DNA of 64,000 nucleotides from Portulaca oleracea (lineage: Eukaryota; Streptophyta; Magnoliopsida; Caryophyllales; Portulacaceae), in the NCBI GenBank assembly GCA_029582165.1, contig CM055882.1, positions 12,356,001 to 12,420,000 of the forward strand, read 5' to 3'. The translations under genes and the position numbers were made by a program. Each line of letters opens with the position of its first letter. Position 1 is the stretch's first letter. Below are positions 36,359-48,025 of this stretch, in pieces. The notes under the pieces were generated by a model that did no database searches, had not been told where the DNA came from, and saw only the letters and a program-made list of their open reading frames with translations.

Positions 36359-36722
36359 GGAAAATTGGAATCTAATAAACTAAACTTTTGGTCCATTTTG
36401 ATCTAACAAACCAAACTTACCTTTTTGCTAATGACATACCATACTTAACATTATATTTTTTTGATTGAACCTCCACCACTTTTCGGTCACCAGAAAAATG
36501 AGGTGAAATTTTTTTGTGCTGAGGTGGATTGTTTTATAGCCAAAAAATAAAAGAAAAATGTTGATAGCTTGTGTTTTATGACTTGACAACCCTCTTCCAA
36601 TCTGACTCAGGTTCAATCAAAAAAATATAATGTTAAGTATGACATGCCATTAGCAAAAAGGTAAGTTTAGTTTGCTAGATCAAAATGGACCAAAAGTTTG
36701 GTTTATTAGATTCCAATTTTCC
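36359..36722. mobile_element. MULE-type MITE, family I-like, nested in the hAT
   Basis: A 364-bp fold-back with ends 'ggaaaattggaatctaataa' and the inverse 'ttattagattccaattttcc'. Pairing continues through 'ctaaacttttggtccatttt' and 'ttgctaatg(g)cat'. Flanks tttcttctt (36350-36358) and tttcttcta (36723-36731) match at 8 of 9 bases. It shares the terminal motif with copies at 1021, 57695 and 61545 but has a different core. Confidence 0.8.
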
Positions 36723-38231
36723 TTTCTTCTATTTATTTTGATGTCCAAGTTATTCAAAAATTTGATGCAATTGAATACTCTTTACTCACAATTGGAACAT
36801 TATATTAAACTCACATGTAGTACATATGTTGACCGCGCACAACCCGTGCATAACTTTACTAGTAACACAAAACTTGAATATTCTATGCATTTAAGAGCTG
36901 ATTTCACTTGATATAAATATATAACATTCAACATTCCGAAATTCAAACATAAAAAAAAAAATTCGAAATTCAAATTGTTCTACAGAAGGGAGCTTGTTTA
37001 ATCTCAAAAAGAAAGATCAAATTCAAGTATAACAAACTTCATAAAAAACCTTCATAAAAAAAAAAACCACCACTCCATATTACTTCTATAGAAGGGAGCT
37101 TGTTTAATCACTCCATCATATAACAAACTTCATAAAAACACAGCTACTTAATCTGTAATTCTTTATATATAAAAGAAAAGGTTTCATACACCGGTATAAT
37201 GGTATGTACTGTGAACAGAAGGGAGCTTGTTAATTGTGATGTAGCTACTTAGAAGAAATTTAAAACTATTTTTAATATATGTGATCGGGTCGTCGGGTTG
37301 GGTCACGGACCCTCGACCCGAGCCCGACCCGTTTAATCTTCGGGGCCCCGGTCTTTACGGGCCGAGTCGGGCCACCAACAAAAAATGTGACCCTAACCCG
37401 CACTTTTTCGGGTCGGGCCGGGCCGGGGCGGGCGGGTCCCCGGCCCATTGCCCAGGTCTAGCTATTTGTATTGTCTGTTTGTGTTAGTTGTTTGTGTAAA
37501 AAGTGTTTGGTAGAATTAGTTGTTTGTAGTATGACTTTTTTTGTTTGATTTCCAATTATACTCTTAGCTTTATTTTCGGTACTTTTTTAACATTATATTT
37601 TTTTAGTTCATTTTTAGGTTTTTTCCTCCGTATTTCTAATATTTTTTATTGATAGGTTTTTTTTTCCCGTCATATATGTGTGTTCAACAAATAATCACTA
37701 AAAATTGGTGTTTGTAGTAATAGGCTAATAACTAAATTGTTCATTGATTGTCAAACTTTCTTGAGTAAGACTAATTTTTTTTAATCTCAATTTACTTTTA
37801 CAATTAATGTTGATATTTTACAAATTTTTATCCCAAATTTTCTTTTAAAATTTTCATTAATTGCAAAGATATTTTTTATTTGTACATCTTGGATACCAAC
37901 ATGGTAATCTACACTATAAACAACCAAAAAATTTGGATGGTAATTTTGATGGAAGAAAAATTAAAAGAAACAACCTTAAATAATTTGGATGATAGTTTTT
38001 GTAATTTTTATGAAGTGTATTTTCAACATGTTAATTTATATTCCAAAAAGTCAAAACTCATTTACAAAAAGCTACTCTTTGTAACTTTTTACAAAATGAC
38101 TTTTCGGTGGTAAAAAGTCACTTCAATATGCCAATCCACCAAACACTGTAAATTAACTTTTTAAATAGTCAAACATCCAAATATACACCGAAAAGCCATT
38201 TTCTCCAAAAAGTCAGGTGCCAAACATCCTC

Positions 38232-39423
38232 ATAATAACTTGCCAACAATTCTCCTGTATATCTTTGGTTCCTCCAAAGGTTCTTCTGACTGAGTAGATA
38301 GCTTCAATCCTTGAGGCAACGGGAATTTTGTAGCTTTGGCAGCTGTAAGCCCTATATCTAAAAGAATATCCAATATATATTTCCTCTGATTCAAAAAAGT
38401 TCCAGAAGAGTAACGTGCTATCTCAATTCCTAAAAAGTACCTAGCCCAACCTAGGTATTTAATAGTAAAAGTTGAGTGCAACTGCTGCTTCATATCAGTG
38501 ATGCCCTGAATATCATCACCAGTCACCAACAAATCATCAACATACACCAACACATATGTAAACAATCCGCCAACTTCCCTAACAAAGAGGGAATAATCAC
38601 TCTTGGATTGGACAAAACTCATCTTCTTGAAGAATTTACTAAGCTCCAAATTCCATTGCCTAGAAGCTTGCTTGCGACCATAAGAGGGATGTCTTAAGCT
38701 TGCAAACTTGTCCATGTGCCACTTTAGTGTACTCTTGTGGAGGTATTATCTACGCTTCTTCATCTATAAATCCATGCAATAAAGCATCGTTGATGTCTAA
38801 CTCATGCAAGGGCCAAGCCTTAGCAGTTGCCACGACTATAAACACTCTCACAGTTGTCAACTTAGCAACTATTAAGAAGGTGTGTTTATAGTCAAAAAAT
38901 TACTCGGAGGTACCCCAATATTAGGGGAAACTATTTTTTAGTACCCCAACTTTTCAAACTCATTTTGAGGTACCCTTACTTTTTGGGTTAGTAATTATTT
39001 GGTACTTTTCCGGCCATTAATTTTATTAAGTGACCGAAATACCCTTATTCTTCTTCTTCAAGGGTATTTCTTCAGGAATGGAAGAATAAGGGCATTTTGG
39101 TCAATTGATGACCGGAAAAACACCTAATTATTACTAATCCTAAAATTAGGGGTACCCCAAAATGAGTTTTGAAAAGTTGGGGTACCAGAAAAACATTTCA
39201 CCAAAAGTTAGGGTACCTCAGAGTAATTTTTTGGTTTATAGTCTTTATCCTCAATTTGTTCAAAACCCCGAATAACCAATCTTACCTTATATCTTTCCAT
39301 TGTGCTATCTTGCTTGAATTTCACATTACAAACCCATTTGTAGGTCAATGCCTTCTTTCCAGGAGGCAATGATGTTAGATTCCAAGTATCATTTTGTTGC
39401 AATGCTTCCAACTCTAAATTCAT
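38232..39423 (-). pseudogene. Copia reverse transcriptase remnant, interrupted by a MITE
   Basis: The N-terminal part (39423-39234) reads 'LEALQQNDTWNLTSLPPGKK..YKWVCNVKFKQD'. After the MITE it resumes 'VAKLTTVRVFIVVATAKAWP', 'LHELDINDALLHG' with the first catalytic Asp, a TAG at 'FIDEEA*', then 'SLYGRKQASRQWN' and the active-site YVDDLL. It ends at '..YRRIVGKLL' where the Harbinger-like element sits. The enzyme would copy Copia RNA; this one is dead. Confidence 0.85.
38893..39233. mobile_element. MULE-type MITE, family III, copy in the Copia RT
   Basis: A 341-bp fold-back starting 'caaaaaattactcggaggta' and ending with the inverse of 'caaaaaattactctgaggta'. Perfect 9-bp duplication gtttatagt (38884-38892 and 39234-39242). 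Arms repeat 'ggtaccccaa', 'tcattttgaggtaccc' and 'taattatttggt'. The sister copy is at 58537-58886. It is younger than the Copia it interrupts. Confidence 0.9.
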
Positions 39424-40950
39424 AGCATTGATCCACTTTGAATGAGTGACAACTTGCTAATAACTGCTAGGCTCAGGAACATTCATAGTGGCAACCAAAG
39501 AAATCACAAAGTCTTGTGACAAGTGCTGAAAATCTAAGGCAGTGAACAAAGGATGTTTTGTGCTCTTACAATATTAGTAGAGGACCTCTGAATACTCTTA
39601 TCATGTTGAACAAAATCCTTTAGCCATGTGGGATGTGCTTTAGACCTCTCTGATATTCTTCTAGGAGCTGCTTGTAAATTGGTTTGATCAACATTCTTAT
39701 CTTGATCAAGAATATCATCAGTAATTACTGGGCTTGATTGTGTTCATGAAGGACATGTTCATGAATAGTAATTAGTGACTGATCAACATGTATAGGAGTT
39801 ACTATTTGCAAAAAAAAAAAAAAAAAATCATGCTGCTGCTGGGCTCCAATGAATGTATCTTGAGTATCACACTCAAAATTAAAAAAATTGTGTGTGTTAG
39901 GCCAAAAAATGAAGTAGATGCATTGCATTTTGGAGATGAATCAGTGCACTGATCTTTGAAAGGAAAAATATTTTCCCTAAAGATCACGTCACTGGTGTAT
40001 ATTATATTCTTACTCTCCAATTCCAACAACTTATAACCTTTTACTCCATGAGTGTATCCCACAAGCACACACCTCTTGCTTCTATTCTCAAATTTATCAT
40101 TTTCACCAACAGATCCAACATAACACAAACAGCCTATCACCCTCAAATCCTTCAAATTTGGCTCTTGTTTGTAAAGAATCTCAAATGGACACTTCCATTA
40201 TAGATTCTCCATAGGTAACAAATTTATGATGTGTGTAGCTGTTGATATGCACTCTCCCCATTAACTCTCAGGAAAACCAACATGTATTCGAATGGCTCAA
40301 CTTGTATCCAATAAATGCCTATGTTATCACTCCTCCACAACATTTTGTTGAGGCGTTCAACCCACATATCTCTGATGCAATATACCATTGCTAGCGCAAT
40401 TATTTTGAACAAACTCTATCCTCTAATGATAGAAACTTTAGCTTCAAATTGAGTTTCTATCATATTAAGAAATTCTTGTATGCTAGCATAAACTTAGGTT
40501 TTACCATGAATCAAATGAGTCCAGGTACATCTACTGACTACTATAATAATCTACTATATTAACACAATACTTTGCACCATTATATTGGGAACTCGATATG
40601 GACCCCAAAGATCCGTTTGTGTAAATTGAAAACATGATGTAGTTTTAATAGAACTCCTTTGAAATGACAACCTATGGGCTTTAGTCAAAGTACAAGTCTC
40701 ACAAAACAAACTTGTCTCGATCAACATTATTGCAACTACTAACATGTTGTAATGTGGAAATAGAAGCATGCCCAGCCTATTATGTAAGACTTCTAAGGGA
40801 ACACAATCTCTATCTTGTGAAAACAAGCATCTAGACATCTTCTGACCTTGTGTTAACTCCTGTGAGTACTTGAGTTGAGAATCCAATCTATATAAACAAC
40901 TCCTTGCATAAGCAACAACTACTAGGGATCAGTTGAAAGATCCTAGCTAG
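39424..40950 (-). pseudogene. Copia integrase remnant
   Basis: Broken frames carry the pre-integrase block ('EVLHNRLGM', 'CETCTLTKAHRLSFQ'), the start of the integrase core ('TDLWGPYRVPN'), then 'GIVHQRYVGRTPQQNVVE' in shifted frames. The post-core part runs 'LKDLRVIGCLCYVGSVGEND', 'RSKRCVLVGYTHGVKGYKLL' and 'SDVIFRENIFPF'. At least four frameshifts or stops separate these. The intact enzyme would insert element cDNA into host DNA. A run of 17 A at 39811-39827 causes a further frame break. Confidence 0.75.
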
Positions 40951-41088
40951 AATATGCATTTTGTGGGAAACAACATCAAATACATCTTCTCATCTATCAA
41001 AAGTCTAATGATAGAAAGTAGATTGTACTGAAAATCTGTGACAAAAAGAACTTTATGTAATATGATATTTTGATCCAATAAAACTTTC

Positions 41089-42448
41089 CTACACTTGGTC
41101 AAACTTAACCATTTCATCAGGCATAGTGACGTACACGGGCTTAGGTAAATCAGAAATATCACAAAACAAAGTATGATCATATGTCATATGATCACTAGCA
41201 CCCGTATGAATTATCCAAGTTGAATTTTGAGACATATCACATTTTTGTATATTGCAATAAATGCTACGTAAATTAGTTTTACCTGCCAAGTGAGCAAAAT
41301 GCCCTCTAGTCAGCTCTTGTTGTTGCTCCAACTGTTGTTTACCTTTCATTTTCATGACTTCTTGAGCTATGGTATGAATAAGCTTGACATCAATCGAATG
41401 ATCCTCACTAAGTGGTGTATCCTCCTCAATCTGAACATTAGCAGCCATTTTTTGTCCCTTCTTGTTGCCCCTTGACTTATCATACCATTCCGGATATCCG
41501 ACTAATTTGAAACACTGATCTCGCTTATGTCCATGCCTCTGATAAAAATCACAAAACTTCCCCATCTTCCCTTTCTTGAAATCCTTTTTATTTTTGGACA
41601 CATTATTGGAAAGAAAAGCATTGGACATCTCAGACTTAGTGTAATCAACATTTGTTGTATGTTTATAGGAGTAAGCAACAAATTCACCATTCATATGCAT
41701 CCCAACAGATGCATTTCTTTGACACTCAAATTCTTTGAATCATAGAATATGCTTTATTAACTGAAAGCAATGGGTCCATTAACAAGATTTGACCTTTGAC
41801 TATCTCAACATCTGGATTTAGATGCAACAAGAATTTCACAAGCCTCATCCTATGTTCAAGATCAACCAACTTTTTGACATGAGGACATGTTTCTGGGCAA
41901 GTACAATCTGGAACATCAAACATTTCATTAAGTTCATCCCAACACCTTTTGAGCTTAGTGTAACACGATGCAATGTGATCTTTCCCTTGATACACCGCAC
42001 TAATCTGTGATTCCAATTGATAGAGTAATGGACCATTACTCTGCCCAAACCTTTTATCAAGTTCCTCCCATAACTCCTTGGCCGAATTAACATAAAGAAA
42101 AGCATCGGATAACTCAGAAATCATGCAATTCCAAAGCCAACATATAACCATAGAATCACATTTAATCCATTGATTCATCAAAGAAACTTGAGAAGGCTTA
42201 GAACAATCACCTGTGATAAACCCTAACTTCACATTGGTGCGTAAAGCAATCTTGACTGCTCGACTCCATTTCTGAAAATTTGCTCCATTCAACTTGACAT
42301 TTTTAATTTGCAGACTAGGATGATCTGAGAGTGCTAGATGGAGAGGATCATTGTTGTAAAGATTAATCTCTCTTTCTCTTGCTTCATTAGTCGGTGGAAT
42401 GACTTCCTCTTCGTAAGGAACAAAGATTTCAATTAAAGAAAACCGCAA
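41089..42448 (-). pseudogene. Copia gag and protease remnant
   Basis: 42448-41726 encodes the Gag N-terminal half ('NDPLHLALSDHPSLQIKNVK', 'GFITGDCSKP', 'LWEELDKRFGQSNGPLLYQL'), then the frame shifts. 41700-41089 has a knuckle C-DFY-QRHG-H-KRDQ-CFKLVGYPEWY in which the second Cys is Tyr. The protease motif is WIIHTGASDHM where WIIDSGATDHM is expected, so the catalytic Asp is His. Both key sites are therefore lost in the same way as in the other Copia element. Confidence 0.85.
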
Positions 42449-42504
42449 TCACTAATCAATGATCGTTGAATATCTCTAGGTTAGAACCTTGGAGCTTTAG
42501 TACC

Positions 42505-43198
42505 ATGTAAACCGATATATGGAAGGAAAAAGTATATTGAATGATGGTAAAAATTAATATAATACAAAGGATATGAGAGAGTATATATCAGGGGTGTTTA
42601 TAAATAACCGCCCCGAAAAACTCGATCCGGAAACCCGCTACCCGGTCATTAATTTAGAGTACCCGACCCGAAAAAATCAATTTTAATCGGTTCGGTACCC
42701 GCCCCAGAATATTTTCGAATAATCGGTTCGGTTACGGATCGGCCCCTAGACGTTTTCGGGCACCCGAAATACCCGAAATTAAATTTAACATTTCGGTCCA
42801 GATTTAATTTTTGTCTATATTTTTTCAATCTCCAGTCCACTGTCCAGACCCAAATTTTAATCTAGAAAAAACCATAATTTATGTTAATATTGGCGCTCAG
42901 TGCTCCAATTTCAAATCCTCCAAAAACTCAAAACGTATGGAAACTCAATGCCAGTGGTCCTGCTGGCCCAATTTCAGAACATTTTGAAACATTTTTTGCT
43001 ATTGGAGTGTTGATTAATAATTACACATTAAAAATAAAAATTGGAAACTCATATGATTATAATTAATCGGTTTTTTGGTTAACTGGTATCCGCCCCGAAA
43101 CTTTCGGGTACCCGGTAGTTTCGGTTACAGTTACAGTTCGAGGGTTTAACTAACAAACTCCCTAACTAACTAATGTCGAGCTGGCAGGTGAGGTAACA
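42505..43198 (-). repeat. 5' LTR of the reverse Copia, disrupted
   Basis: On the minus strand a probable start 'TGTTACCTCACC' (43198 downward) leads through 'TTAGTTAGTTAGGGAGTTTG' to the end '..CGGTTTACA' at 42505. Immediately inside, 'TGGTACTAAAGCTCCAAGG' (about 42506-42487) matches an initiator-Met tRNA primer site. The middle (about 42590-43143) is foreign: it starts 'caggggtgtttataaataac' and is full of 'acccg' and 'gccccgaaa' words, as in a hAT element with its right terminus lost. Confidence 0.5.
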
Positions 43199-43426
43199 AC
43201 CTCCACCTTATATCCTCTACAGTGTGATTTGTGTGAAAAGAGTATGTTTGCTAATTCTATAAGCAACCACTAATTATGCTTTATGTTAGTTAAGACTAGT
43301 GATTAAATTTCTTACATTATATTAAAATGATCAATTTGTCATGATTAATTTCATTTAAACTAAAATATAAATTTGACAAATATCTTGCACATTTTCTTTC
43401 CAAAGGTACAAGGGGTTATTAGAGTC

Positions 43427-43680
43427 TCAAGAGATCCTTCTATCAAGGCATCTTTTTGAGATATCAGCGTAAAAAATAGAAGAGAATGAACGGGAAGGAT
43501 TATAGTTCCACATAGTTAATAAAGGCAGATTGTGGCCCTGATTGGCCATCCAATATGCTGTACAATTTGCTTCTCGATAGATATGTTGTAGAGAGTGCAC
43601 TTCAAGGGAGGTTAAAAGGTGCTTGTCCTTAACTATCATGTCAATATGCTAAGAAATTTAAAAGTTGTCTTTGAAAACGT
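43427..43680 (-). pseudogene. LINE RNase H C-terminal fragment
   Basis: Minus-strand frame 'LLTSLEVHSLQHIYREANCT' followed by 'AYWMANQGHNL' matches the C-terminal RVT_3 RNase H signature of plant LINEs (usual form 'H..REAN..AD.MA..G'). It lacks everything upstream and is a 5'-truncated LINE insertion or a scrap. No poly(A) tail is evident. Confidence 0.65.
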
Positions 43681-44075
43681 AGATAAGGATTAAAACTAAA
43701 ATTAAACAAACTACAATCTCACATGTTAATGATAGAAAAGATACACGTCATACACACACGAGTCTAAAGACTAATGAATGAAGAATAATATAAAAAGTTT
43801 AGTTTCTTCCACATAAATCAATATTACTACGTACATATACCACACCATGAACAATTATTGCTATATGTATTAATTGATGGCATGTGAACTTCTTCTCTCT
43901 TCATACATTCCCGTGTATTGGGGAAATAATACCTATATTTGGATCTCTAGGAGCATTAGTAGTAGGGTGGAAAGATAGTGGAAGTATTGTGGAAATATTA
44001 GAAGTATCCTATAGTAGAGTGTAAAAATAATGAGAGTAATTGTGGGGCATGATTCTTTTCCTTCCTTTCTCTCTC

Positions 44076-44255
44076 GTCTTCCTCCGTTCCCTTTCTCCTT
44101 CTCTACCCATCTCTCTCTAAAATAATAATAAAAAAAATGAGAGGTTGTCACAACCCATTTTCCATGTCTTCCTCCATTCCCTTTCTCCTTCTCTACCCAT
44201 CTCTCTCTAAAATAATAATAAAAAAAATGAGAAGTTGTCAGAGCCCATTCTCCAC
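44076..44255. repeat. Tandem duplication, two 90-bp units
   Basis: Units 44076-44165 and 44166-44255 begin 'gtcttcctccrttccctttc' and contain 'ctctctctaaaataataata' plus 'aaaaaaatgaga'. They differ at few positions. The minus-strand open frame across them is a low-complexity by-product of the duplication. Confidence 0.85.
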
Positions 44256-44828
44256 GACCAATGTGGGAATATAGGTGTGACTCCCTTTGCAATTCCCTTG
44301 TTGCTGAAACAATTCCCTCCCATGCCACATAAGCAAGTGTCTCCCATATCCCATGTTGATGTCAATGCTCTATACCTTGTATTAGTGAGACCATACTGGA
44401 TTTATTGTTATTATTATTTAATGGTATATATGTAAACTTCTGTATGTATTCAAATGCTTTATATTTTAAAAATGTTTTCTTGATAAGATTTTTTTTTGAG
44501 GATATGTTAATATTTTATGAGCATGATATCGAAAGGGATAAATTTATCTATATTTTGAACTCCTCAAGATATATATGTATGAGTTTTAAACTTAAAAACT
44601 TATTCCCTTTAATTTTTCAATTTATATTAATTTTAGAAAATAAATTCAAACCAAAATCAATACTCCAAAATCCCATTCGACAATATATGAAAGGGTTAGA
44701 TGTAATAGTCTTACTCCTAAGTTTTATAAAAATAAATTCAAAAAATGTCTAAAAAGTAAGATCAATATAACCTTAACAAAATCTTCAAAAAAAAAAAAAA
44801 TACACAGGATAAGTCCATATTAAATTTA

Positions 44829-45263
44829 GGGGTGCATTTAATTGGTAAGAACCCTAGGGAAAATTTTCTTGGGGAAAGTTTCCCATGGGAAGTTTTTCAT
44901 GGGAAAATTTAATGTTTGGTGTATAATTTGAAATTCTAGGAAAACTTTTACAATGTTTGGTTCAAATTGCAACTTTTCTAGGAAAAATTTACTAGAATGA
45001 CCAAATTACCCTTATTTATTTACTAAAGAGTTTGTGAAATAAGGGATAGTTTTGGAAATTCACTGACCACTAGATGTAATTTACAATCCGAGAAATATTT
45101 CCCCAAACCCCCCTCCTGAAATTTTTCCTGCATGTTGAGGGAAAATAGTGGGCCCCCCTGAAAATTTGCCCATGGTTAATGTGCTACCAAATATTGGGAA
45201 AAATGGTCAATTTGAGAAAATTGACCAATTTTCTGAGAGTTCTTTGCCAACCAAACACACTCT
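44829..45263. mobile_element. Possible Tourist/hAT-like MITE
   Basis: Left 'taggggtgcatttaattgg' faces the inverse of 'tagagtgtgtttggttgg' on the right, and inner 'ttcttgggga' and 'tcatgggaaa' words recur. Ends like 'GNGTGTTTGGTTGG' are typical of Tourist-type MITEs. The octamer taaattta occurs next to both edges, but boundaries are not settled. Confidence 0.5.
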
Positions 45264-47235
45264 AAAATAAATTTAGCAAAATAAATTTAGAAATTTAGTC
45301 AAAATAAGTTGAGAGGAATATAATCTTACTACAAAATTGCTTGCTCATCTTACTTTTAAATCAAATAAGAGAGATTTTGCTCATATCATCAAATGAGTAT
45401 AAATATAAAATAAAAGAAGGTAAACGTATATATATAATAGATAATTAAAGTTCTAGGTAGGCTAGAGAAATTATACCCAAATGGAGAAAAACGTGAAAGA
45501 TATATTTATTAATCACCAACTTTACTGAAAAGATAAATATTTTAAAATAGAATAAATATATTATGCATGACGCACGTACACCATGCATAAGTTTTACACC
45601 AAAGTGAGTTGATGATGCTTCCAAGCCAAATAAACCTTCCATCCAGATATTCATCATCATCTACGTGAGCTAGATATATCACAATAAAAATTAAACTGCA
45701 ACTTTATTGCTTCCTTAATGAAATAACTCAATTAATTAATTGTTAAACTTAGAATTTTTACAATATTTTGGATGAAACTTGCAATTATTTTGGAGTAATT
45801 AGAACCTGCATGCTTGTTATTGGCAATTATTTTGGATGAAAGTTCAAAATTGTAATTGATACGTGGATGCACTTTCTGTGGTTGTCAACCATGACAATCA
45901 CTATAAATAAAATAAATCTTACTCATATATGTGTTAAGTTTTATCTTCACAGTTAATTTTTTTTATTCAATATAAATTGTGAAATATACATATTTTTAAT
46001 TTTAGTTTATTTTAAAAAAATTTAAAATAAATATTTTCAAAATATGCTTGTTTACTAGGCAAAAACTTAGAGTTAAGATATTTAAATTTTAAAAAATCAT
46101 AATTTTTTTTAATTAAGAAAATATATTTTATAATGTTGTACACAATAAAAAAAATGAAATACGAAGATAAAAATTGACACATGCATAAATAAACATTGGT
46201 TTCATTGTGGTGGTTGTAACTTGTAATAGTTAACATCCATTATAAATTTGTCCATTGATATGTATTATGTGCCAATGATAACCTTTAGAATCAGTTACAT
46301 GTTTCTGAATTTGAATTTTAGAAATTTTAAAATTCTTTTTTTTTTCTCTAATAAACTTGTACGATGTTAGTCGGTGTACATAATCCTAACTCAAGTTTTT
46401 TGGCAAACAATATAACTTTTTGGCTTTTCCAGCCGCTTGGAGATTTTAGCAATTTGTTGTCCTGATTTAACTTAGAGGGGGGAAAACACTTATTATTTTG
46501 ATATTATCGCAAAATATAATCTATAAATTATTATTATACCATATTATCCCTAATCTTTTGACGTGATTCATAAGGTGTTTGCATCATACATTCATACTTT
46601 ACATTCGTGTGTTTATTTATTTTAGCATATCATAAATCATATATTGGGTAATGTAGTTCAACCTACCTTAAAAGTAAAGCAACAATAAAGTATGTTATAT
46701 TACATGATAAACAGCAGTTATGTACTTAAGTAAAATAATAAAGTTTGAATTAAAAAAGGGATATATAGTAGGAGGGCAAAGAATATAGATCTGTTGCATG
46801 GCAAGATTTGGTTTGCTTCTTGTAATTGATTGTATCATTTTGATGTATCTAAAATAGTTGACCAAATATATGCATTCAAAATCCTAGGAGCTATATATAG
46901 CTACACTACTAATCATTTGCCAAATTTATTATATACAGAATGATTGGAGATTATATGATCTATTTGTTTATTTGATCAATTGTCTCTTTGTGGATATTAT
47001 ATTCAAAAATTAATATTTATTCTATATATGTTACGTTATTATTGGTTGGAATATAACTCCAATAATTTAACGGTTGAGTTAGCTGTCACTTATTATTAAA
47101 GATGAATAGATGACGTGGAAAAAGTACCTAACTTTTAGTAAAAAGTATTTAAAACTCGTTATGGATAACTTGGAATCTTCTGATATTGACAAAGAAATTA
47201 ACAAATTAATTAAAATGGCAGACAATAATTCAGGG
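45264..47235. other. Gene-free AT-rich intergenic DNA
   Basis: Nearly 2 kb with no coding signature, TIR pair or RNA gene that I can support. Base composition is strongly A/T. Confidence 0.45.
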
Positions 47236-47513
47236 AAAATTATAATTGTGAGTGTTAGGATAGTCTATGATACCTCATATATGTTATTAATGTAAAGCAG
47301 CGGAACTGATAAATGAGAATTTACTGGAAATATTTTGAAAAGGAAAAGATAGCAAATTCTAGGAGAGAATTCTTTTGTTTGTATATTTAATCAACTGAGG
47401 CAAAATAATTATACAATCAGGATATATATAGAACATAGCTTACATGAGCATGAAGCAGAGGTATACATCAGCTAACCACCTAACAACCTTAGAAGTTAGA
47501 ACAGTATGTTAAC
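47236..47513 (-). repeat. Possible Copia solo LTR with primer-binding site
   Basis: On the minus strand the segment begins TGTTAACATACTG (from 47513), has a TATA-like 'tctatatatatcc' near 47425-47437, and is followed below 47295 by 'gaggtatcatagac', which resembles an initiator-Met tRNA primer site. No internal domain follows. A partner LTR was not found, so this could be a solo LTR or chance similarity. Confidence 0.35.
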
Positions 47514-47627
47514 AGACCAGCAGAATACAATTTAGCCTACACATCTCTATAGCAAACTTATTTAACCAAATCCAAAAAAAAAAAAAAAACTGACAAATTG
47601 TCTTTTAACAGAATGTTATATTATCAA

Positions 47628-48025
47628 GGACCATGATAACCATCTTCACTCAAGATGGTTCTTAACCATTTTAAATTGTTCATATTTCACATTTTTATAA
47701 CTTTTATTAATAGTTTCTTTAATAATTATATATATTTATCAATTATAATGATATAATACTTATTAGTTTGGTTAACAAATATAATAATATCCTAATTTTA
47801 TCAATCATAGTAGGAAATACATTTTATACATAGTTTTATATTTATGAAATAAATATAAATAAATAATTATTTTTAAATTGTTTATAAGTTGTAGTAACCC
47901 TGAAAATAATGAAACATACCTTTAGAATAATTTAAATACACTTAAATTTAACTTTATTAGTGATTTAGAAAAAATGCAAGATGGTTCTTAAGAACCATCT
48001 TGAATCAGGATGTTTATCATTTTCG
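47628..48025. mobile_element. MULE-type MITE, family IV
   Basis: A 398-bp element with about 38-bp imperfect terminal repeats containing 'atgataaccatcttcactca' on the left. The right end is the inverse of 'atgataaacatcctgattca', and both continue 'agatggttcttaa'. The right arm has its own palindrome 'caagatggttcttaagaacc'. Perfect 9-bp duplication tattatcaa (47619-47627 and 48026-48034). AT-rich non-coding core. Confidence 0.8.

Larger units (their letters stand above)
31491..37459. mobile_element. hAT-type transposon, about 6 kb
   Basis: Termini 'agacctgggcattggg' and the inverse of 'agacctgggcaatggg', with a perfect 8-bp duplication agctattt (31483-31490 and 37460-37467). Both subterminal regions are packed with gggccgg/gacccg words (31510-31600 and 37280-37445). 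Despite its length I find no hAT transposase in any frame. The interior contains exon-like pieces, repeats and a MULE MITE. It is a large non-autonomous element, possibly a gene carrier. Confidence 0.85.
31397..38231. mobile_element. Harbinger-like element inserted in the Copia RT, itself split by a hAT
   Basis: Outer ends 'ggagatatttggcaacc' and the inverse of 'gaggatgtttggcacc' resemble PIF/Harbinger termini. The Copia target duplicates 'ata' (31394-31396 and 38232-38234); removing the insert leaves an intact Leu-Leu-Tyr-Leu-Thr reading frame, which proves the empty site. Without the hAT the element is about 0.86 kb. Its right part (37460-38231) is AT-rich with no transposase. Superfamily is inferred from the 3-bp duplication and the termini. 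Confidence 0.65.
30912..43198 (-). mobile_element. Reverse-oriented Copia retrotransposon split by nested insertions
   Basis: Reading from high to low coordinates: LTR (about 43198-42505), primer site, gag, protease, integrase, RT, and after a 6.8-kb gap the RNase H. Gap removal restores the frame exactly: '..RRIVGKLL' at 38232 continues as 'YLTLTRLNISYVV' at 31393. RNase H then ends abruptly near 30912 and no 3' LTR is evident, so the element is truncated. The Gag ('DHPSLQIKNVKLNGANFQKW') is of the RE1-like kind. Inserted pieces are listed separately. Confidence 0.85.

Noticed and set aside
42590..43143. Complete hAT MITE in the Copia LTR
   Set aside because: The left end 'caggggtg' is hAT-like, but no matching right end or 8-bp duplication was found, so only a partial element is claimed.
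43933..44328. 131-codon minus-strand frame with repeated segments
   Set aside because: Caused by the 90-bp tandem duplication; low complexity.
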